IMG/VR virus record: IMGVR_UViG_3300044971_001337
Location: 1 to 42,421 of that record
Direction: 5' to 3' (one strand)
DNA: 42,421 nt
Origin: a virus
The notes below the pieces were generated by a model. That model did no database searches, had not been told where the DNA came from, and saw nothing but the letters and a program-made list of their open reading frames with translations. Position 1 is the first letter of the stretch, and every line of letters begins with the position of its first letter. The position numbers were made by a program, and so were the translations under genes. Shown in pieces: positions 37,702 through 42,421 of the stretch.

Positions 37702-38058
37702 CTACTGAATCCGCTCCAAGCCCACCCGGATCTCCTCCAGATCGGCCTTCGTGTAGTGCATCGTCGTTGACTTCCGCGTGTGCCCGAGAAGGCTCATGCG
37801 CTGCGCTTCGGTCAACACCGTGTCCGTCGCCGTCGCCGTCGTGTGCCGGAAGTGGTGCCACCCGATACCGGGCACTCCCGCCTTGACCGCAGCCGGAGCC
37901 AGGACGCGCCGAAGATGGTTCTTGCCCGACAGCGGACGCCCGCCACGCCCCGCAAAGACCGTATCGTACCGCTTGCCGCTCCACTCCAGCAACTGCACGG
38001 CCAGCGACGTGGTCAACGGGACCATCCGGCGTGATTTGGACGTCTTCACCGTCTTCAT
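37702..38058 (-). CDS. tyrosine integrase, C-terminal catalytic fragment
   Basis: A 118-aa frame from an internal ATG at 38058. It is in the same frame as the upstream integrase fragment, separated by a TAG at 38110-38112 and 17 further codons. It carries the rest of the active site: HHFR (His68, Arg71), LLGHT (His93) and HYTK (Tyr102). It cannot work alone because the first catalytic Arg is in the upstream fragment. See the companion feature and finding. Confidence 0.85.
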   Translation of the reverse strand: MKTVKTSKSRRMVPLTTSLAVQLLEWSGKRYDTVFAGRGGRPLSGKNHLRRVLAPAAVKAGVPGIGWHHFRHTTATATDTVLTEAQRMSLLGHTRKSTTMHYTKADLEEIRVGLERIQ

Positions 38059-38109
38059 CTCGGCCCGCGTGTACTGGCGGCAGATGAAACAGCAGAATGG
38101 CGGGACGCG

Positions 38110-38835
38110 CTAGCCGTCGTGCCAGATGTCGGAGTCGGTCAGATTGATGGCGTCCCACTGCAACCCAGCCGCTTCGCTGATGCGGACGCCCGTCGATCGC
38201 AGGAAGTCGATCAGCAGCCGCGTCCGCGCATCGCAGAACGACTTGATGAGGTCAACCTGTTCAACCGTTAGAGGGTTGCGCTGTACGGCGTTCTGCCGGG
38301 GCATGACCAGATCCTCGGTAGGCAGTTCACCCGCGAAGTAGTTAAGCCGCTTGGCGTGCTTGAAGATCAGCCGGATCAGGTTCCGAACGCGGCGGATGGA
38401 CTCGGTGGATAGGCCGGAGCGTGTCTTAGCGCTGATGAGTGTTTGGACCATCGACCGCGACACGTCCCGTAGTTGCACATGGCCGAGGGCTGGGATGATG
38501 TGCTTTGATAGCGTGCCCTCGTAGGTGTCGAGTGTTCCCTTGGCGAGTCCGATCATGCAATCCGGCCGGAACTTCAGGTCGATGAACTGCGCCACCGTAG
38601 CCGTCCCTCCGGGCGTGATCGTCAGGCCGTTGGCCGGCGCGACAAACTCCCGGTATCCCTTCTCCCACGCCTTGTGCTTCGTTAGCCGGTCGGGTCCGGC
38701 CGTCGGCCCTACGGCCTTACTGGTGGACCGCCACCGCAGAGCGCCGGATTCGTCCGCCACCATCTCCCGGTACTCGATGTACCACTTGTCGCCACGGGCG
38801 CGGACGGTGCCTTTCTGCTGGCCCTTTCGTTTCAT
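38110..38835 (-). CDS. tyrosine integrase, N-terminal fragment ending at an in-frame TAG
   Basis: The ATG at 38835 has GGAGGATGAC before it and gives 241 aa (MKRKGQQKGTVRARGDKWYI). A TTG at 38889, which follows GGAGGTGGGGCC and overlaps an upstream TGA, would add 18 residues. The arm-binding and core-binding domains are present (VAQFIDLKFRPDCMIGLAKG and onward). The first catalytic block TGVRISEAAGL has Arg218. The frame stops at TAG (38110-38112) after LTDSDIWHDG. The remaining catalytic residues follow in the same frame (37702-38058). Full readthrough would give about 377 aa. Confidence 0.85.
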   Translation of the reverse strand: MKRKGQQKGTVRARGDKWYIEYREMVADESGALRWRSTSKAVGPTAGPDRLTKHKAWEKGYREFVAPANGLTITPGGTATVAQFIDLKFRPDCMIGLAKGTLDTYEGTLSKHIIPALGHVQLRDVSRSMVQTLISAKTRSGLSTESIRRVRNLIRLIFKHAKRLNYFAGELPTEDLVMPRQNAVQRNPLTVEQVDLIKSFCDARTRLLIDFLRSTGVRISEAAGLQWDAINLTDSDIWHDG

Positions 38836-38885
38836 GTCATCCTCCGGGGCCATAGAGATGGCCTCACGGAGATTGTATGCGTTAC

Positions 38886-38945
38886 TCAAGGCCCCACCTC
38901 CACGACGATGGCGGCGATGGCTTCGGCCAGGGGTTCAACGGGCAT
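38886..38945 (-). CDS. possible 19-codon mini-ORF between methyltransferase and integrase
   Basis: MPVEPLAEAIAAIVVEVGP starts inside the last codons of the methyltransferase and ends in TGA overlapping the TTG at 38889 (TTGA). It contains GGAGGTG, a ribosome site for that TTG. It may be a leader peptide that couples translation of the integrase, or chance. Confidence 0.25.
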   Translation of the reverse strand: MPVEPLAEAIAAIVVEVGP

Positions 38946-39660
38946 AGGCCTCCATTATTCGGCGTCCGATCCATTCAGCGACTTGGGGGACGACGGCGTT
39001 GCCGTATCCTCTAAGTCCGTCCAACCCGGCGGAAAGCCCATCAGCCACCCCGAAAACTCTGCCGTAGGGAAGAGGCCACACACCCGGAGCATCTGGACCA
39101 CGATAGAGTGAGTATCCGTCCCAAAATTTGAACGGAGTTTTGCGGTTGCCGAGAACTTGGACCGCATCCCGTCCGTTGCCGTTGGCGTGCCCCAGTATGA
39201 AAATTCTCTGACGGTGATGTGGGGCGCCAAGGTGGGACGCTGATATGCTTTCCCATTCTGCATCCATCCCGATAGAGGCCAAGTCTCCGAGAACTCGCTG
39301 CATTCCTCCTGCATTAAGCAGGCCTGCGACGTTCTCCACGAGAACGTACTTTGGTCGAAGCTCGCAAATAAGCCGAAAGTATTCTGCCCATAATCCACTT
39401 CTAGGGCCGGTGATTCCCTTCCGGTGTCCAGCAGAGGAAACGTCTTGACACGGAAACCCTCCGGCAATGAGGTCCACTGCTTCAACGTCTGTCCAGTTAA
39501 CTTCTCTGATGTCTCCATACTTCGGCACCTCCGGCCAGTGTTTCGTTAGAACCTTCTGACAAAATGGATCGATCTCCACTTGCCACTTGCATTGCATCCC
39601 AGCCCGCTCAAGGCCTAGATCCATTCCGCCGATACCCGCGAACAGAGATCCGAACGTCAT
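38935..39660 (-). CDS. C5-cytosine DNA methyltransferase (Dcm-type), short form
   Basis: The ATG at 39660 overlaps the upstream TGA as ATGA and gives 241 aa. The conserved motifs are all visible: FAGIGG (7-12), GGFPCQD with catalytic Cys71, VENV (108-111), HHRQRIF (148-154) and RGYGNAVVPQVAEWIG at the end. The stretch between the RQRIF block and the last motif is only about 50 residues, so the target-recognition region is very short. No matching restriction enzyme was seen, so it is probably an orphan enzyme that protects phage DNA from host restriction. Confidence 0.93.
   Translation of the reverse strand: MTFGSLFAGIGGMDLGLERAGMQCKWQVEIDPFCQKVLTKHWPEVPKYGDIREVNWTDVEAVDLIAGGFPCQDVSSAGHRKGITGPRSGLWAEYFRLICELRPKYVLVENVAGLLNAGGMQRVLGDLASIGMDAEWESISASHLGAPHHRQRIFILGHANGNGRDAVQVLGNRKTPFKFWDGYSLYRGPDAPGVWPLPYGRVFGVADGLSAGLDGLRGYGNAVVPQVAEWIGRRIMEAYAR
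38955..39518 (-). CDS. long antiphase ORF embedded in the methyltransferase gene
   Basis: A 187-codon frame in another phase of the same strand lies wholly inside the methyltransferase. Its product has protein-like stretches: FSWRTSQACLMQEECSEFSE, TWPLSGWMQNGKAYQRPTLA and FSGWLMGFPPGWTDLED. I recall similar sequences in databases next to or inside phage Dcm genes, but cannot verify it. It may be a real overlapping gene or a translation shadow that looks conserved because the methyltransferase is conserved. Confidence 0.3.
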   Translation of the reverse strand: METSEKLTGQTLKQWTSLPEGFRVKTFPLLDTGRESPALEVDYGQNTFGLFASFDQSTFSWRTSQACLMQEECSEFSETWPLSGWMQNGKAYQRPTLAPHITVREFSYWGTPTATDGMRSKFSATAKLRSNFGTDTHSIVVQMLRVCGLFPTAEFSGWLMGFPPGWTDLEDTATPSSPKSLNGSDAE

Positions 39661-40172
39661 CGCCCCCACCCATGCACCGCCGGAATCCGCGTGACCTTAT
39701 GCCCCCGGATATCCACCGGCTTGGGGCGCTCGAACACCTCGGGGCCGATGACGACGGGGGTATCCGGCACCGACACGCGCCGGATCGTCGGCTTGGCCGT
39801 GCGCGGCACTGGGCCACGCGGGGGAGTTACCGGCTGCCGCAGCTTCGCGCAATCCTTACAGAACACGCCTCGGTATGCCTTCGCCTGGCACGTCTCCGTC
39901 CGGCACTTCGGCTTCCACTGCTCCTCAGCTATGCGCTGTTTCTTTTTGCGGTCACGGTCGTACGCCTTGCGCTGCTCTGGCGTCATCGCGTTGGCCTTGC
40001 GTTCGGCGTTGTATTCTTCGAGCGGGCGAATGCCAGCCTTGCGGCGGGCCTTCAAGTTCCACTTGGCCATCTGATCGCTGTAGTGCTCCCAGCAGTACGG
40101 GTAGCGTTCAAGGCGCTCGCCGCCGCAGATGCGGCAGTGGGTGAACGGCTTGGGGCCGGATTTAGCTGGCAT
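39657..40172 (-). CDS. zinc-ribbon protein
   Basis: The ATG at 40172 gives 171 aa (MPAKSGPKPFTHCRICGGER). The N-terminal cluster CRICGG ... PYCWEHY and the second cluster CRTETCQAKA ... FCKDCAK could each bind zinc. Between them is a basic helical region (TPEQRKAYDRDRKKKQRIAE). The C-terminal 50 residues are Pro/Val-rich. Similar phage proteins are annotated as zinc-finger or HNH-like, but I see no HNH core. It likely binds nucleic acid. Confidence 0.75.
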   Translation of the reverse strand: MPAKSGPKPFTHCRICGGERLERYPYCWEHYSDQMAKWNLKARRKAGIRPLEEYNAERKANAMTPEQRKAYDRDRKKKQRIAEEQWKPKCRTETCQAKAYRGVFCKDCAKLRQPVTPPRGPVPRTAKPTIRRVSVPDTPVVIGPEVFERPKPVDIRGHKVTRIPAVHGWGR

Positions 40173-40368
40173 GAATGACCTTCCCTTCCCGCGCCCACTC
40201 ACGCCATTGGCCAAGGCCGCTACACCAGTGCCGATGTCGCCCACCCCACGGTGCGCGACGGTGGAACGATACCGCGTTGTCCCTGGTCTCGACGGTGCGG
40301 ATCTCTCCCCACTGGCCTTTCACCACATCCCCCGGCTGCGGGTCGATTCGGGGATCACGCGTCTGCAT
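40162..40368 (-). CDS. small PGDVV/QWREW-type phage protein (paralogue of 469-681)
   Basis: The ATG at 40368 with GGAGGCTGTCC before it gives 68 aa. DPQPGDVVKGQWGEIRTVET and QWREWAREGKVIHAS match the plan of the product at 469-681. It overlaps its neighbours on both sides by a few bases. The function is unknown. Confidence 0.8.
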   Translation of the reverse strand: MQTRDPRIDPQPGDVVKGQWGEIRTVETRDNAVSFHRRAPWGGRHRHWCSGLGQWREWAREGKVIHAS

Positions 40369-40960
40369 GGACAGCCTCCGCCTTCGCCGCGTCATACCGC
40401 TGGATCGCCCACGCGATGGCGTAGCAGCACCAAACAAAATGGTACGAATACGTTTTCATGTCGATCTCCCAGATGTCCTGGAATTGAAAGCCGTCAAGGC
40501 TAAAGTCCCGAAGCTGGCTGATGATCCAATGCTCATCGTCGAAGTCCCACTGCTGGAGTTCTCGCCGGATAGCTCGCTTCTTTGCCGTGCTCAGGTCGTA
40601 GTTATCGAGCGACCACAGTACGCGGGTTTTGTAGGTGTCGCCGTCGTAGACCTTGGCCGCGTCACTGCAACCATGCGTCCCATTCTGAAGCTTTTCGGCC
40701 CAGTAGCTTTTGTTGATCTTGCCGCCGTCCGTGCGGAAGAACTCGAACATGTCATCAAGCCGCGCAAAGACCCACGTTCCCATGTCGCCCGTAATCATCA
40801 GCCGCCAAGGTGTCGTGACGATCTCGAAGCGGTAAACGAATGAGTTCTTCGGCTGCTGAAAAACGATGTGCCGATACACGCCTTGGTCGAGCTTGATGAA
40901 CATCTCGTGATTGGCGACGTCTTTCAGAAACTGCGCTTGCGTCGGTTCTTTACGCGGCAT
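40355..40960 (-). CDS. conserved hypothetical phage protein
   Basis: A 201-aa frame with ATG at 40960 (MPRKEPTQAQFLKDVANHEM). It has an aromatic-rich beta N-terminal half (GVYRHIVFQQPKNSFVYRFE, TTPWRLMITGDMGTWVFARL) and a helical C-terminal half ending FVWCCYAIAWAIQRYDAAKA. I have the impression that proteins of this type occur in many unrelated phages and plasmids, but the function is not known to me. Its composition is typical for a folded cytosolic protein. Confidence 0.8.
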   Translation of the reverse strand: MPRKEPTQAQFLKDVANHEMFIKLDQGVYRHIVFQQPKNSFVYRFEIVTTPWRLMITGDMGTWVFARLDDMFEFFRTDGGKINKSYWAEKLQNGTHGCSDAAKVYDGDTYKTRVLWSLDNYDLSTAKKRAIRRELQQWDFDDEHWIISQLRDFSLDGFQFQDIWEIDMKTYSYHFVWCCYAIAWAIQRYDAAKAEAVHADA

Positions 40961-41237
40961 CGACCATCCTCCCCCACGTCTCCCAATCCACCACGATCAC
41001 CGGCTGCCCCGGCACGCGCAGCCACGGGCCTTTGCTGGTCACGGCCTCGACGGTGACGTGGACGTTCGACCGCGTGACATCGCCAACGGTCGGATGCCAG
41101 ACGATCCGGTGGACGGATCGCAGGGCGGGGCGGGTGAGTTTCTCGATTTCCATTCGTTCCTCCATTTGGTATTCCTGAATCTGCCATCGCGGGGTGCGCT
41201 CGATGGCGGGGTCGTCGTAGGGGATGCGGTTCAGCAT
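40950..41237 (-). CDS. small hypothetical protein
   Basis: The ATG at 41237 gives 95 aa (MLNRIPYDDPAIERTPRWQI). The longer frame upstream is a shadow. It has a beta-rich C-terminal part (VHVTVEAVTSKGPWLRVPGQ) ending VIVVDWETWGRMVDAA. No family is recognised. Confidence 0.72.
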   Translation of the reverse strand: MLNRIPYDDPAIERTPRWQIQEYQMEERMEIEKLTRPALRSVHRIVWHPTVGDVTRSNVHVTVEAVTSKGPWLRVPGQPVIVVDWETWGRMVDAA

Positions 41238-41398
41238 CGCGCGTACCTCGCCAGCCGCTCCGGGTCCAGTCGCGACCGCACCGCGAAGAATGCGTCGGCC
41301 CAGGCGGGGAGGTGGAATTTGATATCCAACGGGGTGTGGTCGCCGTACTTCGCCAGCGCCGCCTCCAGGGCGTCGAGGTCGGCGGGGGTTATTCGCAT
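41231..41398 (-). CDS. small hypothetical protein
   Basis: The ATG at 41398 gives 55 aa (MRITPADLDALEAALAKYGD), with DIKFHLPAWADAFFAVRSRL next. It is mostly helical and overlaps both neighbours. Function unknown. Confidence 0.68.
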   Translation of the reverse strand: MRITPADLDALEAALAKYGDHTPLDIKFHLPAWADAFFAVRSRLDPERLARYARC

Positions 41399-42255
41399 AA
41401 TCCGTACTTGCTTTCGCAAGCCTCCCGTTCGTGGAAAATCGGGAACAGCTGCTGGCGGCCGCCTTGCGATGTCTTGGCCCACTCCAAAACGTCATCCATG
41501 AAATTCGTAGCCATTCCAGGGACGCACGGCGAAAAGAACGTGCGCCCCGTCTCGCGCTCCAGCTTTCTGACTTTCTCGATCATCTCGGGCCGACGCATCT
41601 CCCAGTTCAAAATGTCTTCCTTGCCACTGTTGATGCAGGGCGCGCAGCCAACCCGGTTGAATCCCATGGCGTATAGCGGGTTGACCTTTTCGCCGTGCGC
41701 AATGACGTAGTCGAAGCACATCTGCTTCGTCCAGTCAGCGATCGGATACACCAGCGGGCAATCAAACCAGTCATCCCAGGCGTTGATCGGCGAGTCTTTC
41801 CGCGCCTGAGACTCGTCGCGGCGCACCCCGGTATACCGAACGTAGTCCCAACCATCGAACTCGCCGCCGGGGCTGAAGACTTGTTTGATCCATCGGCGTT
41901 GCGGAACGAGTTTCAGCTTCTCGGTACAGAATTGCGCCTTGCGCGACGGAGGACGGCCTTTGATGCGGACCATCTCGGTAAAGGTCAGTTCGTCGTCGCC
42001 ATTCAGCCCCTTTGTCTCAGCGAAGCCAGGCGTCGCCCACATATCTTTCACCAGGGCATTGCACTTCGTGATGGGGTGGATGTTCTCGCTGTACCAGTCG
42101 GTATGCGCCATCGTTAGCGGATCCTCCCACTTGCCAGCGTCCGAGTTCGTAGCGATCACATCGGCCTTTGGATAGCGATTCAGGACCCACCGCAGTGCTG
42201 CCTGACTATCAATCCCGCCAGAGAATCCGACAATGTGCTTTGTTCCATTCCCCAT
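41389..42255 (-). CDS. PAPS-reductase-family PP-loop protein (second copy type)
   Basis: The ATG at 42255 gives 288 aa (MGNGTKHIVGFSGGIDSQAA); the longer frame overlaps the upstream gene. The PP-loop is SGGIDS (12-17). Further blocks are RKAQFCTEKLKLVPQRRWIK, VRYTGVRRDESQARKDS and GCAPCINSGKED (Cys204, Cys207). Additional cysteines near the C-terminus (CESKYGLCE) could complete a metal or Fe-S site. Members are common in phages with no settled function; they are related to sulfate-activation and DNA phosphorothioation enzymes. It is a different group from the IbrA-like protein at 35322-36524. Confidence 0.88.
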   Translation of the reverse strand: MGNGTKHIVGFSGGIDSQAALRWVLNRYPKADVIATNSDAGKWEDPLTMAHTDWYSENIHPITKCNALVKDMWATPGFAETKGLNGDDELTFTEMVRIKGRPPSRKAQFCTEKLKLVPQRRWIKQVFSPGGEFDGWDYVRYTGVRRDESQARKDSPINAWDDWFDCPLVYPIADWTKQMCFDYVIAHGEKVNPLYAMGFNRVGCAPCINSGKEDILNWEMRRPEMIEKVRKLERETGRTFFSPCVPGMATNFMDDVLEWAKTSQGGRQQLFPIFHEREACESKYGLCE

Positions 42256-42257
42256 AT

Positions 42258-42421
42258 CTACTTCCCCTCCTGCGCATCCACCCACGCGATTGCGGCGGCT
42301 TTCGCGGCGTCCACGTCGGCAGCCCGCCAACGCTTAACAAAAAGCACATCACCGTCGTACACGGTCCAGTAGGTTGGGTCCGATGCGCGGTCCACTCGTA
42401 GGAGATACCCGCCGTAGACAG
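42258..42421 (-). CDS. small phage protein, C-terminal part (continues at 213-1)
   Basis: This is the end of the frame that begins at 213 and crosses the circular join. It ends ALWVDAQEGK-like (AAAIAWVDAQEGK) with TAG at 42258-42260, two bases before the PP-loop gene's ATG. See the N-terminal part at 1-213. Confidence 0.85.
   Translation of the reverse strand, partial: VYGGYLLRVDRASDPTYWTVYDGDVLFVKRWRAADVDAAKAAAIAWVDAQEGK
42363..42421. repeat. terminal direct repeat, right copy
   Basis: This copy is identical to bases 1-59 and shows that the contig closes on itself. Confidence 0.95.

Noticed and set aside
1-42421. CRISPR array or insertion sequence
   Set aside because: I saw no regularly spaced repeats with unique spacers of array form, and no transposase. 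The repeats found are iteron-like, attP arm-like or terminator duplicates.

Overview
The window is a complete, circularly closed genome of a tailed phage with HK97-type head genes and a siphovirus-like tail module (about 42.36 kb of unique sequence). The first 59 bases are repeated exactly at the end, and one reading frame runs across that join. Every gene I accept lies on the minus strand. Genes are packed with ATGA, GTGA, TTGA or TAATG stop/start overlaps and Shine-Dalgarno-like leaders. The sequence looks GC-rich. Signal peptides that end in ...AQ remind me of Acidobacteriota proteins, but that host guess is weak inference.

Layout in transcription order, from high to low coordinate. (1) 29.1-18.9 kb: a sigma70-like promoter at 29175-29202, two small genes, a pseudoknotted RNA-like element (28372-28493), HNH endonuclease, small and large terminase, portal, prohead protease, major capsid protein, head-tail connectors, two related tail-tube proteins, tail-assembly chaperones joined by a classic -1 slippery site, and the tape measure. 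(2) 18.9-7.2 kb: tail hub protein, then a run of proteins with signal peptides (including a tail-fibre-like protein of 1121 aa), a metallophosphoesterase, a small winged-helix-like protein, an L,D-transpeptidase-like protein and a holin, closed by a terminator at 7136-7167. (3) 7.0-6.1 kb: a self-contained cassette of four small genes with its own promoter and a palindromic operator, bounded by two 51-bp near-identical repeats that each carry a terminator. (4) 6.0 kb down through the join to 29.5 kb: the early and middle genes. These are small membrane and regulatory proteins, a YqaJ exonuclease with a RecT-like annealing protein, many small phage proteins, a PAPS-reductase-like PP-loop protein, zinc-finger proteins, a short C5-cytosine methyltransferase, a tyrosine integrase interrupted by an in-frame TAG, an IbrB/IbrA-like pair (ParB-like protein plus PP-loop protein), a VRR-NUC nuclease, an SF2 helicase and a prim-pol/SF3 helicase. 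They end at a terminator (29427-29456) beside a cluster of nine TGACACAG-type repeats.

The phage is probably temperate or recently so. Inside the gene at 34482-35135 is the exact 3' half of a tRNA-Arg(UCU), flanked at 67-69 bp on both sides by pairs of tandem 11-bp repeats, which is the layout of an attP with integrase arm sites. The integrase reading frame has one amber codon. I saw no classical CI-type repressor and no standard endolysin.

The observations I rank highest are the pseudoknotted RNA upstream of the HNH gene, the attP embedded in a coding frame, the cassette of exported cysteine-paired proteins that includes a fibre-like protein, the IbrAB-like pair with a second PP-loop gene and a methyltransferase, the repeat-flanked regulated cassette, and the iteron/operator cluster next to the late promoter.
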